DNA of 64,000 nucleotides from Stenotrophomonas maltophilia (GCF_002799245.1 NZ_NEQV01000005.1:1-64000); one strand, 5' to 3'. Positions 52,341 through 62,265 are shown, counted from the first letter of the stretch. Program-made: numbers and translations. Notes: generated from the letters alone by a model not told the origin.

Positions 52341-53765
52341 ATGTCCCAAGCCCAGCCCGGCACCGCTTCCCACAGCGGTGAAAACACGGCGTTCATCGTT
52401 CTGATCAGCTGCGTGGCCACCCTCGGTGGGTTCCTGTTCGGCTTCGACAGTGGTGTCATCAATGGCACGGTCGATGGCCTTCGCCAGGCTTTCAACTCCA
52501 GTGAGGCGGCGCTCGGTTTCGAAGTCGCCTCGATGCTGCTGGGCTGCGCGATCGGTGCGTTCCTGGCCGGCTGGCTGGGCGACCGGCTGGGACGCCGCGG
52601 TGTCCTGATCGTGTCCGCGCTGATGTTCCTGGTCTCGGCGCTGGGCGCCGGCGCGGCCCACGCTTCCTGGTTGTTCATCGCGGCCCGCGTGCTGGGCGGC
52701 TTTGCGGTGGGGGCGGCCAGCGTGATGTCGCCGGCCTACATCGCCGAAGTCGCCTCGGCGCGCTATCGCGGCCGGCTGGCCACGGTGCAGCAGATGGCGA
52801 TCATCTGCGGATTGTTTGCGGCCTTCCTCAGCAACTACCTGCTGGCCCGTGCTGCCGGCGCCTCGACCGAGCCCCTGTGGCTGGGCCATGAGGCCTGGCG
52901 CTGGATGTTCTGGATGCAGGTGCTGCCATCGGGGCTGTTCCTCCTGCTGTTGCTGGTGATCCCGGAAAGCCCGCGGTTCCTGGTGTTGAAGGGGCGCCAG
53001 GGGCAGGCGAGGGCGGTGCTGGCGCGGCTGTACGGTGAGGCCGCAGCCACGGCCAAGCACGCCGAGATCGAGGCCAGCCTGGCCCAGGACCAGCACAAGC
53101 CGCGTTTCGGCGACCTGCGCGACAAGGTCACCGGCAAGCTGCGCCCGATCCTCTGGGTGGGCATCGGTCTGGCCATGTTCCAGCAGCTGGTCGGCATCAA
53201 CGTGGTGTTCTACTACGGCGCGGTGCTGTGGCAGGCGGTGGGCTTCTCGGAAAGCGACGCGCTGCTGATCAATGTGTTGTCCGGCGCCCTGAGCATCGGT
53301 GCCTGCCTGCTGACGGTCCTGCTGATCGACCGCATCGGGCGCAAGCCGCTGCTGTGGATCGGCTCGGTCGGCATGTCGGTGGCGCTGGTGCTGATGGTGG
53401 TGACGTTCGCCAGCGGCAGCCTGGTCGATGGGCGCCTGCAGCTGTCCGATGGCATGGGCAAGCTGGCACTGGTGGCGGCCAACGTCTACGTGGTGTTCTT
53501 CAACATGTCCTGGGGCCCGGTGATGTGGGTGATGCTGGGCGAAATGTTCCCCAACCAGATCCGCGGCCCGGCGCTGGCGGTGGCCGGCGCCGCGCAATGG
53601 ACCTCGAACTTCGCGATCACCGTGACCTTCCCGATGCTGCTGGCGGGCATCGGCCTGGCCGGCGCCTATGGGATCTACGCGGTCGCGGCGATCCTCTCGA
53701 TCGTCTTCGTGGTCCGCTACGTACGCGAGACCAAGGGCAAGGAGCTGGAGCAGATGGAAGGCTGA
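52341..53765 (+). CDS. sugar porter (MFS)
   Basis: Inner membrane sugar/H+ symporter of 474 residues with twelve helices. Signatures: GFLFGFDSGVINGT in helix 1, GDRLGRRG after helix 2, the PESPRFLV at the end of helix 6, MFQQLVGINVVFYYG in helix 7, and DRIGRKPLL. It is closest by eye to the xylose/glucose group (XylE, GlcP). The start at 52341 is chosen over the long open frame upstream because the family N-terminus begins there. No sugar catabolic gene lies nearby. Confidence 0.88.
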   Translation: MSQAQPGTASHSGENTAFIVLISCVATLGGFLFGFDSGVINGTVDGLRQAFNSSEAALGFEVASMLLGCAIGAFLAGWLGDRLGRRGVLIVSALMFLVSALGAGAAHASWLFIAARVLGGFAVGAASVMSPAYIAEVASARYRGRLATVQQMAIICGLFAAFLSNYLLARAAGASTEPLWLGHEAWRWMFWMQVLPSGLFLLLLLVIPESPRFLVLKGRQGQARAVLARLYGEAAATAKHAEIEASLAQDQHKPRFGDLRDKVTGKLRPILWVGIGLAMFQQLVGINVVFYYGAVLWQAVGFSESDALLINVLSGALSIGACLLTVLLIDRIGRKPLLWIGSVGMSVALVLMVVTFASGSLVDGRLQLSDGMGKLALVAANVYVVFFNMSWGPVMWVMLGEMFPNQIRGPALAVAGAAQWTSNFAITVTFPMLLAGIGLAGAYGIYAVAAILSIVFVVRYVRETKGKELEQMEG

Positions 53766-54068
53766 CGGCGACTGGCTTCGGTTGCATCCCGTCGGCGCCT
53801 GCTTGTGCAGAGTGTGAGGGGCCAGGCCGCCCTCTCCAGGACCGATGGCGCCAAGGATGGCGCCATCGAGCCCCATGGGTGAGGGCGCTTTGCTCGCGAA
53901 GCACTGCTTCGCAAGCGCCCGAACGCACAGCCGCCAGCGGCTGGGCCGGACCGTGGAGCGGGGTTCACGGCGTGTCCTGCCCTGGGTGACCCCACCGGCT
54001 CAAGCCGATTGCAGGCAGGTGCTACTGCGACCAAGCCGATCGATGCCATTGCAAACCCCGGAAAACAG
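53766..54068. other. hairpin-rich gap without genes
   Basis: No gene was supported. The gap holds a 9-bp hairpin (53844-53852 with 53859-53867) and a larger structure at 53883-53920. The latter has GGGCGCTT/AAGCGCCC arms with a perfect GCGAAGCA/TGCTTCGC pair inside. Confidence 0.6.
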
Positions 54069-54094
54069 AAAAGCCCGCACGGGGCGGGCTTTTT
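54069..54094 (-). terminator. tRNA-Glu terminator
   Basis: 10-bp stem AAAAGCCCGC (54069-54078) with 54084-54093, loop ACGGG, T-run on the minus strand, 20 bases after the tRNA. Confidence 0.85.
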
Positions 54095-54113
54095 CGGTTC
54101 CTGCTGCGGCGAC

Positions 54114-54188
54114 TGGCGCTCCCTAGGGGACTCGAACCCCTGTTTTAGCCTTGAGAGGGCCACGTCCTAACCACTAGACGAAGGGAGC
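54114..54188 (-). tRNA. tRNA-Glu(CTC)
   Basis: 75 nt with encoded CCA. Acceptor GCTCCCT/AGGGAGC, discriminator G, anticodon loop CTCTCAA reading GAG. Confidence 0.93.
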
Positions 54189-54219
54189 GTAACTGTGTCG
54201 CTGCCGAGGCAGGAGCGCT

Positions 54220-54248
54220 AGTATATGCACCTCGATGCCATTGGGCAA
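54220..54248 (-). promoter_or_regulatory. tRNA-Glu promoter over the pcnB start
   Basis: Minus strand: TTGCCC (54248-54243), 17 bases, TATACT (54225-54220), 32 bases before the tRNA. The -35 lies inside the first codons of pcnB. Confidence 0.75.
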
Positions 54249-55614
54249 TCCCGAAACTTCAACCGGAAGCGCCAACATCATTTCCCCTGCTACATCACCG
54301 TTCAGCCTGCGCGTCATCCCGCGCGACCAGCACACGATCTCCCGCAAGGACATCAGCCCGAACGCCCTGCGCGTGCTTTATCGCCTGCGCGATGCCGGCT
54401 TCGGCGCCTACCTTGTCGGCGGCGCGGTGCGCGATCTGCTGGTCAATGGCCAACCCAAGGATTTCGACGTGGCCACCGACGCCACGCCCGAACAGGTCAA
54501 GCAGTTGTTCCGCAACTGCCGCCTGATCGGTCGCCGGTTCCGCCTCGCCCATGTGGTGTTCGGCCGCGAAATCATCGAAGTCGCCACCTTCCGTGCCAAC
54601 AGCGATGACGGCAGCGGCGACCGCGAGATGGAAAACGGCATGCTCGTGCGCGACAACGTGTACGGCACCATCGAAGACGACGCCGTCCGCCGCGACTTCA
54701 CCTGCAACGCCCTGTACTACGCCATCGAGGACTTCTCGGTGCGCGACTACACCGGCGGCTTCGAAGACGTGCAGGCGCGCCTGATGAAGCTCATCGGCGA
54801 TCCCGAGCAGCGTTACCGGGAAGACCCGGTGCGCATGCTGCGTGCGGTGCGCCTGGCGGCCAAGCTCGGCTTCCAGATCGAAGAGGGCACCGCCGCGCCG
54901 ATCCCGCACCTGGCCGGCCTGCTTAATGAAGCCGCTCCCGCGCGCCTGTTCGAGGAAGTGCTCAAGCTGTTCCTGTCCGGGCACGGCGTGGCCAGCTTCG
55001 AAGGCCTTGAGCGTTACGGCCTGCTCGACGTGCTGTTCCCGGAGAGCGCCAAGGCACTGAAGTCCAACCGCACCGGCGCGCTGCGCCGCATGCTGGTCGA
55101 GGGCCTGGCCAATACCGATGCACGCGTGGCCAACGACGAACCGGTCTCGCCCGCGTTCCTGTTCGCGCTGCTGCTGTGGCCGGCGTTCTGCCGCGCACAG
55201 GCGACCCTGCTCAAGCAGGGCGTGGCACCGGAAGAGGCACAGCGCCGTGCCGCCGACCGCGTTACCGTGCAGCAGCTCAGCACCATCGCGCTGCCGCGCC
55301 GCTTCTCGTTGCCGATGCAGGAAATCTGGCTGCTGCAGGCACGTTTCAGCTCGCGCCAGCGCAAGCGCGTGTTCCGCACCCTGACCCATCCGCGCTTCCG
55401 CGCCGCGTTCGATTTCCTCAGCCTGCGTCAGGTGGCTTCGTCCGAGCACGCAGCCGACGTCGAGTTCTGGCGTGAAGCGCAGGCGCAATCCGGTCGTGAG
55501 CTGGAGTCGTCGCTGGATGCGATGCACAGTGAAGACGGCGATGACGAGAGCGGGGCACCGCGCAAGCGTCGCCGTCGCCGTCCCGGTGCTGCGGCTGGTG
55601 CGGCGGGCGAGTAA
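54235..55614 (+). CDS. pcnB: poly(A) polymerase I
   Basis: Adds poly(A) tails to RNA 3' ends and so speeds decay. The 459-residue nucleotidyltransferase has the helical-turn motif YLVGGAVRDLL near 59-69 and the catalytic KDFDVATDATPEQV near 75-88, then RRFRLAHVVF and the RNA-binding RRDFTCNALYY. The C-terminus is basic (PRKRRRRRPG), as in PcnB. The ATG at 54235 is the only clear start. It is divergent from tRNA-Glu, whose promoter overlaps its first codons. folK follows at three bases. Confidence 0.95.
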   Translation: MPLGNPETSTGSANIISPATSPFSLRVIPRDQHTISRKDISPNALRVLYRLRDAGFGAYLVGGAVRDLLVNGQPKDFDVATDATPEQVKQLFRNCRLIGRRFRLAHVVFGREIIEVATFRANSDDGSGDREMENGMLVRDNVYGTIEDDAVRRDFTCNALYYAIEDFSVRDYTGGFEDVQARLMKLIGDPEQRYREDPVRMLRAVRLAAKLGFQIEEGTAAPIPHLAGLLNEAAPARLFEEVLKLFLSGHGVASFEGLERYGLLDVLFPESAKALKSNRTGALRRMLVEGLANTDARVANDEPVSPAFLFALLLWPAFCRAQATLLKQGVAPEEAQRRAADRVTVQQLSTIALPRRFSLPMQEIWLLQARFSSRQRKRVFRTLTHPRFRAAFDFLSLRQVASSEHAADVEFWREAQAQSGRELESSLDAMHSEDGDDESGAPRKRRRRRPGAAAGAAGE

Positions 55615-55617
55615 GCG

Positions 55618-56103
55618 ATGACCCTTGCCTGGATCGGCCTCGGCGCCAACCTTGGCGACGCGGCCGCCACCGTCGGCGCGGCGATTGCCGCGCTGGACGG
55701 CTTGCCCGGGACCCGCCTGCGCCAGGCCTCGCGGCTTTATGCAACGCCGGCCTGGGGCAATGAAGACCAGCCGCCGTTCGTCAACGCGGTGGCTGCGGTC
55801 GAAACCACGTTGCCGGCCGATGAGCTGCTGCAGGCGATGCTGGCGCTGGAGCAGGGCTTTGGCCGCGTGCGCGATCCAGCTGTGCACTGGGGGCCGCGCG
55901 CGCTGGACCTGGACCTGCTGCTGTATGGCGCGCAGGTACTTGATCAGCCGGGCCTGCAGGTGCCGCATCCTTACCTGCACGAGCGCGCCTTCGTGTTGGT
56001 GCCGCTGGCCGAAATCGCGCCGGATCTGGCCATTCCCGGTCATGGCAGCGTACGGGATGCAGTGGTGCGGGTGGATGCCTGCGGGATTGCGCCGATAGGG
56101 TGA
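55618..56103 (+). CDS. folK: HMPP kinase
   Basis: Pyrophosphorylates the pterin alcohol for folate synthesis; its product is the FolP substrate. The 161-residue protein has [18 protein letters not shown] at the start, [19 protein letters not shown] near 41-59, and [14 protein letters not shown] and [15 protein letters not shown] in the second half. The gene follows pcnB at three bases and leads into the pantothenate genes. Confidence 0.95.
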   Translation: MTLAWIGLGANLGDAAATVGAAIAALDGLPGTRLRQASRLYATPAWGNEDQPPFVNAVAAVETTLPADELLQAMLALEQGFGRVRDPAVHWGPRALDLDLLLYGAQVLDQPGLQVPHPYLHERAFVLVPLAEIAPDLAIPGHGSVRDAVVRVDACGIAPIG

Positions 56104-56137
56104 TAATGCCCGGGTTATCTCCCCCGGTTATCAGCAC

Positions 56138-56953
56138 ATGAGCACCCACGCAGACAGCAAGCCCTGGACCGTTCCCGCCCTGGCCGAGGCCAAGCGCAAT
56201 GGCCAGAAGCTGGTCATGTTGACCGCCTACGACGCTGGCTTCGCCCGCACTTTCGACGCCAATGGCGTTGATCTGATCCTGATCGGCGATTCGCTGGGCA
56301 TGGTCGTGCAGGGCCATGATTCGACCCTGCCGGTGACCGTGGCCGACATGGTCTACCACACCCGCGCGGTGGCCCGCGTGCTGCAGCGCGCGCTGTTGGT
56401 GGCCGACCTGCCGTTCGGCGCCGATGCCACCCCGGAGCGCGCGCTGGATGCATCGCTGCAGCTGCTGCAGGCCGGTGCCGAGATGGTCAAGATCGAAGGT
56501 GCCGGCTTCAAGGTCGACATCATCCGCTACCTGGTGGAGCGCGAGATTCCGGTCTGCTCGCACCTGGGCCTGACCCCGCAATCGGTGCTGCGCCTGGGCG
56601 GCTTCAAGATCCAGGGCCGCGGCGATGCTGCACGCCAGCTGGTGGAGGATGCCAAGGCCGTGGCTGCGGCGGGCGCCAGCCTGCTGGTGCTGGAGTGCAT
56701 GCCGAGCCCGGTCGCCGCCGACGTCACCGCCGCAGTGCAGGTGCCGACCATCGGCATCGGGGCTGGCCCGCAGTGCGACGGCCAGGTGCTGGTGCTGCAC
56801 GATTTCCTTGGCCTGGACAGTGGCCATCGCCGTCCCAAGTTCGTCAAGGATTTCCTTGCTGAAGGCGGTTCGGTGGCCGGTGCCACCCGCGCCTATGCCG
56901 ACGCCGTGCGCGACGGCAGCTTCCCCGACGAACAGCACGCTTACGCCCAATGA
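56138..56953 (+). CDS. panB: ketopantoate hydroxymethyltransferase
   Basis: Adds a hydroxymethyl group to ketoisovalerate, the first step to pantothenate. The 271-residue barrel protein has [19 protein letters not shown], the metal-binding [18 protein letters not shown] near 50-67, and [12 protein letters not shown]. The C-terminal part has [19 protein letters not shown]. Its stop overlaps the panC start (ATGA). Confidence 0.96.
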   Translation: MSTHADSKPWTVPALAEAKRNGQKLVMLTAYDAGFARTFDANGVDLILIGDSLGMVVQGHDSTLPVTVADMVYHTRAVARVLQRALLVADLPFGADATPERALDASLQLLQAGAEMVKIEGAGFKVDIIRYLVEREIPVCSHLGLTPQSVLRLGGFKIQGRGDAARQLVEDAKAVAAAGASLLVLECMPSPVAADVTAAVQVPTIGIGAGPQCDGQVLVLHDFLGLDSGHRRPKFVKDFLAEGGSVAGATRAYADAVRDGSFPDEQHAYAQ

Positions 56954-57789
56954 TCCAGACCTTCAACGAGCTCGGCGCGCTGCGCGAGCAGATCGCCCAG
57001 TGGAAGCGCGAGGGCCTGCGCGTGGCGCTGGTGCCAACCATGGGCAACCTGCACGGTGGCCACCATTCGCTGGTGACCCTGGCCCGCCAGTACGCCGACA
57101 AGGTGGTGGCAAGCATCTTCGTCAACCCGACCCAGTTCGGTCCCAACGAGGATTTCAGCCGCTACCCGCGCACGCCCGAGGCCGACGTGGCCGGGCTGGA
57201 GCAGGCCGGTTGCGATGCGGTGTGGCTGCCCAGCGTCGAAGCGATGTACCCACTGGGCGTGGACAAGACCACGCGCATGCACGCGCCGGGTGTCAGTGAA
57301 GTGCTGGAGGGCGCCAGCCGTCCGGGGCACTTCGATGGTGTCTGTACGGTGGTGGCGCGCCTGTTCCTGCAGGTGCAGCCGGACGTGGCGGTATTCGGTC
57401 GCAAGGATTACCAGCAGTTGGCGGTCATCCGGCAGATGGTGGCCGAGCTGTCGTTCCCGATCCAGATCGTCGGTGCGGACATCGTGCGTGACGAGGATGG
57501 CCTGGCCAAGAGCTCGCGCAACCAGTACCTGAGCGCCGAACAGCGCCCGGTCGCGACCACCATCCATCGCACCCTGCTGGGCATGCGCGAAGGCTACGTC
57601 GCCGGGCATGCGCGCGAGCGCATCGAGGCCGATGCGGCCGCCGCACTGCAGGCCGCCGGATTCCAGGTCGATTACGCGGTGCTGCGCACCCCGGAGCTGG
57701 CCGAGCCGACGTTCGACGGCGGTGGCCGCGTGGCGCTGATTGCCGCGCGCCTGGGCACCACCCGGTTGATCGACAACCTGGAGTTCTGA
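56950..57789 (+). CDS. panC: pantothenate synthetase
   Basis: Joins pantoate and beta-alanine using ATP. The 279-residue protein has [20 protein letters not shown] near 25-44 with the HxGH pair, [19 protein letters not shown], and the KSSRNQYLS loop. It is coupled to panB by a four-base overlap. panD follows after an extra membrane protein gene. Confidence 0.96.
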   Translation: MIQTFNELGALREQIAQWKREGLRVALVPTMGNLHGGHHSLVTLARQYADKVVASIFVNPTQFGPNEDFSRYPRTPEADVAGLEQAGCDAVWLPSVEAMYPLGVDKTTRMHAPGVSEVLEGASRPGHFDGVCTVVARLFLQVQPDVAVFGRKDYQQLAVIRQMVAELSFPIQIVGADIVRDEDGLAKSSRNQYLSAEQRPVATTIHRTLLGMREGYVAGHARERIEADAAAALQAAGFQVDYAVLRTPELAEPTFDGGGRVALIAARLGTTRLIDNLEF

Positions 57790-57854
57790 GCCGCACGTGG
57801 CTCCGGGGCGCCCGCAACGGGTGCCTCTCACCATCCCACGGACGGGAGCTGGAC

Positions 57855-58352
57855 ATGAAGACCCCCACCACTGACGCCGGCCACCTTGCCCAGGCATCGA
57901 TCCTCGCCGTGCTGGCCGCCGGCATGCTGCCGGCCCAGCTGTTTGGCGGCCTGCTGTTCGCATTGGACCTCGGGCGCACGCCGGTGCCGGCGCTGATCGG
58001 TGCCGGTCTGATGTTCGTGCTGGCGGTCTGCAATGCCATCGCCGTGCTGTTGCCGATGGCGCTGATCCTGCAGTCTCAGCGGCGCCTGCGCCGGATCGTC
58101 TTCGTCCTCGCGGGGTTCGGCCTCGGCGCACTGGCCATGGCCACCTGTTCCTGGCCGGGCGAGGACAGCGGCCCACTGCTGCAGCGCCTGCGCTATGTCG
58201 ATACCTTCGATGTGATCAGCTACGGGCTGACGGTGCTGGCCGCAGGGGGCTTCGGGGCGGTCGCCGGCTGGGCCTTCCATGCAGCGTTCCGCCTGTCGCT
58301 GACCGGTGCCGTTGGCCCAGCGCCACCAGCGCTGCGGGGCGAGGGCGCCTGA
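57855..58352 (+). CDS. membrane protein between panC and panD, unknown
   Basis: A 165-residue protein with four predicted membrane helices (about 14-40, 44-70, 80-100, 122-146). Positions include AAGMLPAQLFGGLLFALDLG and GLTVLAAGGFGAVAGWAFHA. No family was recognised. It begins 65 bases after panC on the same strand and may be read with it; a link to pantothenate is not shown by the sequence. Confidence 0.62.
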   Translation: MKTPTTDAGHLAQASILAVLAAGMLPAQLFGGLLFALDLGRTPVPALIGAGLMFVLAVCNAIAVLLPMALILQSQRRLRRIVFVLAGFGLGALAMATCSWPGEDSGPLLQRLRYVDTFDVISYGLTVLAAGGFGAVAGWAFHAAFRLSLTGAVGPAPPALRGEGA

Positions 58353-58380
58353 ACGGCCTTCAGCGTCCTGCTGCAGCTCC

Positions 58381-58408
58381 CTGACGACGGCCAAGCGGGT
58401 GCTAGAAT
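58381..58408 (+). promoter_or_regulatory. possible panD promoter
   Basis: CTGACG (58381-58386) and TAGAAT (58403-58408) are 16 bases apart, 31 bases before the panD ATG. This gives panD-pgi its own start after the membrane protein gene. Confidence 0.45.
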
Positions 58409-58439
58409 CCGCTCTTTCCTTTGCCGTTGCAGCGCCCCC

Positions 58440-58820
58440 ATGCACCTGTCCCTGCTCAAGACCAAGATCCACCGCGCCACCGTCACCCATTCCGAGCTGA
58501 ACTACGAAGGCTCGATCGCCATCGACGACAACCTGCTGGCTGCCACGGGCATCCGCGAGTTCGAGCAGGTGCACATCTGGGACGTGACCAACGGTGCGCG
58601 CTTCTCGACCTACGCCATCCGCGCCGAAGCCGGCAGCGGCGTTGTCTCGCTCAACGGTGGCGCAGCGCGCCACGTGCAGGTCGGTGACATCATCATCATC
58701 GCCGCGTTCGCCAGCATGACCGAGCAGGAAGCGGACAGCTTCAAGCCGAAGCTGGTGTACGTTGATGGCAAGAACCAGATCACCCACACCAACGACACGA
58801 TCCCGACCCAGGCCGCATGA
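58440..58820 (+). CDS. panD: aspartate 1-decarboxylase
   Basis: Makes beta-alanine for pantothenate with a pyruvoyl cofactor. The 126-residue proenzyme cuts itself between Gly24 and Ser25 (NYEGSIAID). Lys9, Arg54 and Tyr58 region (RFSTYAI) are present. The ATG has no good Shine-Dalgarno. Its stop overlaps the pgi start (ATGA). Confidence 0.95.
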   Translation: MHLSLLKTKIHRATVTHSELNYEGSIAIDDNLLAATGIREFEQVHIWDVTNGARFSTYAIRAEAGSGVVSLNGGAARHVQVGDIIIIAAFASMTEQEADSFKPKLVYVDGKNQITHTNDTIPTQAA

Positions 58821-60331
58821 CAACGAACAACGGATTCGACTCGCTGCATTCCCACGCCCAGCGCCTGAAGGGCGCAAGCATCCCCAGCCTGCTCGCCGCC
58901 GAACCCGGCCGTGTCCAGGACCTGGCGCTGCGGGTCGGTCCGTTGTACGTCAACTTCGCCCGGCAGAAATACGATGCCGCGGCGCTGCAGGCGTTGCTGG
59001 CGCTGGCTGCCGACCGTGATGTCGGCGGTGCCATCACCCGCCTGTTCCGCGGCGAACAGGTCAATCTGACCGAAGGTCGCGCGGCGCTGCATACCGCGCT
59101 GCGTGGCGACGTGGTCGATGCGCCGGTGGCGGCCGAGGCCTATGCCACCGCGCGCGAAATCCGCCAGCGCATGGGCGTGCTGGTGCGCGCGCTGGAAGGC
59201 AGCGGCGTGACCGATGTGGTCAGCGTCGGCATCGGCGGTTCCGATCTGGGCCCGCGACTGGTCGCCGACGCGCTGCGACCGGTCAGCGGTGCGCGCCTGC
59301 GCGTGCATTTCGTGTCGAACGTGGACGGCGCCGCCATGCAGCGCACGCTGGCCACGCTGGATCCGGCCAAGACCGCCGGCATCCTGATCTCCAAGACCTT
59401 CGGTACGCAGGAAACCCTGCTCAACGGCCAGATCCTGCACGACTGGCTGGGCGGCAGCGAGCGCCTCTACGCGGTCAGTGCCAATCCCGAACGTGCCGCC
59501 AAGGCCTTCGCGATCGCCGCCGATCGCGTACTGCCGATGTGGGACTGGGTCGGTGGCCGTTATTCGCTGTGGTCGGCGGTCGGTTTCCCGATCGCGCTGG
59601 CGATCGGCTTCGAGCGCTTTGAACAGTTGCTGGAAGGCGCAGCGCAGATGGATGCGCACGCGCTGGATGCACCGCTGGAGCGCAACCTGCCGGTGCTGCA
59701 CGGCCTGACCGACATCTGGAACCGCAACCTGCTGGGCCATGCCACGCACGCGGTGATGACCTACGACCAGCGGCTGGCGCTGCTGCCGGCCTACCTGCAG
59801 CAGCTGGTGATGGAAAGCCTGGGCAAGCGCGTGCAGCGTGACGGCGAGCCGGTGACCACCGACACCGTGCCGGTGTGGTGGGGCGGGGCAGGCACCGACG
59901 TGCAGCACAGCTTCTTCCAGGCGCTGCACCAGGGCACCAGCATCATTCCGGCCGATTTCATCGGCTGCGTGCACAACGACGATCCGTACACGATCAATCA
60001 CCAGGCACTGCTGGCCAACCTGCTGGCGCAGACCGAAGCGCTGGCCAATGGCCAGAGCAGCGAGGATCCGCACCGTGATTACCCGGGCGGCCGCCCGAGC
60101 ACGCTGATCCTGCTCGACGCGCTGACCCCGCAGGCGCTGGGTGCGCTGATCGCCATGTACGAACACGCCGTGTACGTGCAGTCGGTGATCTGGAACATCA
60201 ACGCCTTCGACCAGTTCGGTGTCGAGCTGGGCAAGCAGCTGGCCAGTGGCCTGCTGCCGGCGCTGCAGGGCGAGGATGTGGCGATTGCCGATCCGATGAC
60301 CCGCGAGATCCTGGCGCAGCTGAAGCGCTGA
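58817..60331 (+). CDS. pgi: glucose-6-phosphate isomerase
   Basis: Interconverts glucose-6-phosphate and fructose-6-phosphate. The 504-residue protein has the phosphate-binding [14 protein letters not shown] near 135-148, [12 protein letters not shown] and the C-terminal [16 protein letters not shown]. It is a little shorter than the usual ~550, mostly at the N-terminus. It is translationally coupled to panD, an unusual pairing of coenzyme A and sugar phosphate genes. Confidence 0.95.
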   Translation: MTTNNGFDSLHSHAQRLKGASIPSLLAAEPGRVQDLALRVGPLYVNFARQKYDAAALQALLALAADRDVGGAITRLFRGEQVNLTEGRAALHTALRGDVVDAPVAAEAYATAREIRQRMGVLVRALEGSGVTDVVSVGIGGSDLGPRLVADALRPVSGARLRVHFVSNVDGAAMQRTLATLDPAKTAGILISKTFGTQETLLNGQILHDWLGGSERLYAVSANPERAAKAFAIAADRVLPMWDWVGGRYSLWSAVGFPIALAIGFERFEQLLEGAAQMDAHALDAPLERNLPVLHGLTDIWNRNLLGHATHAVMTYDQRLALLPAYLQQLVMESLGKRVQRDGEPVTTDTVPVWWGGAGTDVQHSFFQALHQGTSIIPADFIGCVHNDDPYTINHQALLANLLAQTEALANGQSSEDPHRDYPGGRPSTLILLDALTPQALGALIAMYEHAVYVQSVIWNINAFDQFGVELGKQLASGLLPALQGEDVAIADPMTREILAQLKR

Positions 60332-60338
60332 GGTTCTG

Positions 60339-60362
60339 GTGCCGGCCAGCGGCCGGCACTAC
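60339..60362. repeat. SMAG-like hairpin
   Basis: GTGCCGGCC-AGC-GGCCGGCAC then TAC, between the convergent pgi and response regulator genes. The same hairpin occurs at 43979-44001. Confidence 0.6.
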
Positions 60363-60928
60363 CGGCTCGGGTCGCGTTCCGGGCTGGGCCGCTTGGCCAG
60401 CTTGCGCTGCAGCGAACGGCGGTGCATGCCGAGCAGGCGCGCGGCCGCCGAAACATTGCCGCCGGTCTCGTGCATCGCCTGCTGGATGTGTTCCCACTGC
60501 AGGCGGCTGATCGGCGTCATCGCGTCCGGTACTTCCATTTCGCCGTCGTCGGCCGGGCCGTCGTCCTCCTCACCGAGGGCGCGCAGGATCATCGGCACCG
60601 TGGCTGGTTTCGGCAGGTAATCATCGGCCCCCAGCTTGATCGCCTCCACGGCGGTGGCGATGCTGGCGTAGCCGGTCACCAGCAGGATGCGCATGTCCGC
60701 ACGCAGCGCGCGCAGCGGCTGGATCAGCGCCAGGCCGGAATCGCTGCCCAGCTTCAGGTCGATCAGTGCGAACGCAGGCGGATGCTGGCGGGCCAGCGCC
60801 AGTGCGCTGGCGGCATCCTGCGCGGTCTGCGTTTCAAGCCCCTTGCGGGCCAGGCTGCGCTGCAGGGTACGCAGGTACAGCTCGTCGTCGTCGACCAGCA
60901 GGCCCAGGGTGGAATGGTGAAGGCTCAT
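60359..60928 (-). CDS. RegA/PrrA-type response regulator
   Basis: Response regulator of 189 residues. The receiver domain has LVDDDELYLRTLQRSL, the phospho-acceptor Asp57 (ALIDLKLGSDSG), and the switch Lys in YLPKPAT. The C-terminus is a Fis-type helix-turn-helix, GGNVSAAARLLGMHRRSLQR, as in RegA/PrrA/ActR. Its ATG overlaps the kinase stop by four bases, so the pair is translated together. RegA-type proteins control redox and electron transport genes. Confidence 0.9.
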   Translation of the reverse strand: MSLHHSTLGLLVDDDELYLRTLQRSLARKGLETQTAQDAASALALARQHPPAFALIDLKLGSDSGLALIQPLRALRADMRILLVTGYASIATAVEAIKLGADDYLPKPATVPMILRALGEEDDGPADDGEMEVPDAMTPISRLQWEHIQQAMHETGGNVSAAARLLGMHRRSLQRKLAKRPSPERDPSR

Positions 60929-62151
60929 GGGGTGTCCTCGCGTGGGGCCAGCGGCAGGCGGAAGCCGACGCGGCTGCCGGCCCCCTGGGCCGGGCGCATC
61001 CACATCTCGCCGTCGAGGCGTTCGATGGTGGCATGGGACAGGGCCAGGCCGACGCCCATGCCCTCGCTCTTGCTGCTGCCGAACAGCTTGCCCGGCAGGA
61101 CGGCGGCGCGGGCGTCGAAGCCATGGCCATAGTCGCGCACTTCGCCGATCAGGTCGTCGCCTTCGATGCGCAGGTCCAGGTCCACGCGCGGCCGGCCGGC
61201 CTTCTCGCCGGCATCGGCGGCGTTGTTGAGCAGGACCATCAGCAGGTGGCCCACGCCCGGGTCCAGTGGCAGCCGCAGCGGTGCATCGTCGTTGCGGTGC
61301 AGGTCGATGGTCGGCCGCACCAGGCGCCACTGCTCCAGCACCTGCTGGGCGCTGGAGTGGCTGCGGCCCGGTGCGTCGGCCGAGGCCGGTGCGGCCAGCG
61401 CCAGCACGCGCTCCCGGCACTGCACCAACAGCTCGCGCAGGGTTTCCATGTCTTCGCGCACTTCAGGTTCTTCGCTGCGCTCGGCGACATCGTCGGCGAG
61501 CAGGGTCATGGTCGCCAGCGGTGTGTTCAGTTCATGTGCGACCGAAGCGGCATGGGTGGCCAGGGCGACGATGCCTTCGTTGCGGGCAAAGCGCTCGCGC
61601 AGTGCCGACAGTTCCAGTTCGCGCTCGCGCAGGGCCAGTGCCAGGCGGGTGGAGAAGGCCAGCACCACCGCAGCGGAAATCAGGAAGTTGGCGACCACGC
61701 CCCAGCGGTTGAGGTCCTGCGCGCGGAAATAGCCGTCCGGCAGCGGCTGCCCGAAGATGCCGCTGGCGGCATAGCCGAGCAGGCAGGCCAGCGCGACCGC
61801 CAGCGCCCAGCGCAGGGGCAGGGCGAACGCAGCCAGTGCGATCAGGATCAGGAACAGTGAACTGAACGGGTTGGCCATGCCGCCGCTCCAGCCCACCATC
61901 CAGGTCAGGATGATCACGTCCACCAGGATGTGGCCGAATGCGGTCAGTGGTGCGGTGTCGGCCGCTTCCGGGCGCAGCTGGGTATAGACGTTGAACAGGG
62001 TCAGCACCGCCACGCCGGCCCACAGCGGCAGCTGCGGCAAGGGCAGGCCCAGCACCCAGGTGGCGACCAGGATGGTCGCGGCCTGGCCGCCCACGGCAAG
62101 CCAGCGCAGGCTGCACAGGGTACGGAGAAACGGGGCGTCGGGACCGGTCAT
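60925..62151 (-). CDS. RegB/PrrB-type redox sensor kinase
   Basis: Histidine kinase of 408 residues with about six N-terminal membrane helices. The ubiquinone-sensing motif GGMANPF lies at 90-96, the phospho-His206 in ASVAHELNTPLATM, and a Cys at 245, 39 residues later, at the place of the redox Cys of RegB. The ATPase part has NNAADAGEKAG and GHGFDARAAVLPGKLFGSSK. It senses quinone state and redox in the family and pairs with the regulator downstream. Confidence 0.9.
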   Translation of the reverse strand: MTGPDAPFLRTLCSLRWLAVGGQAATILVATWVLGLPLPQLPLWAGVAVLTLFNVYTQLRPEAADTAPLTAFGHILVDVIILTWMVGWSGGMANPFSSLFLILIALAAFALPLRWALAVALACLLGYAASGIFGQPLPDGYFRAQDLNRWGVVANFLISAAVVLAFSTRLALALRERELELSALRERFARNEGIVALATHAASVAHELNTPLATMTLLADDVAERSEEPEVREDMETLRELLVQCRERVLALAAPASADAPGRSHSSAQQVLEQWRLVRPTIDLHRNDDAPLRLPLDPGVGHLLMVLLNNAADAGEKAGRPRVDLDLRIEGDDLIGEVRDYGHGFDARAAVLPGKLFGSSKSEGMGVGLALSHATIERLDGEMWMRPAQGAGSRVGFRLPLAPREDTP

Positions 62152-62253
62152 TCACGCTCATCGTATGCGTTCATGCGTGTACATGCCTGCGACAATCGGC
62201 CGCAGCCGTGCCGCCGGCTGAATGCGAGTCACCCGGAATGCGGGGCCGGGCGC

Positions 62254-62259
62254 TAGAAT
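62254..62259 (+). promoter_or_regulatory. ispG -10 element
   Basis: TAGAAT ends only six bases before the ispG ATG at 62266, so transcription would start at or near the ATG. No good -35 was seen. Confidence 0.35.
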
Positions 62260-62265
62260 GCCCGC

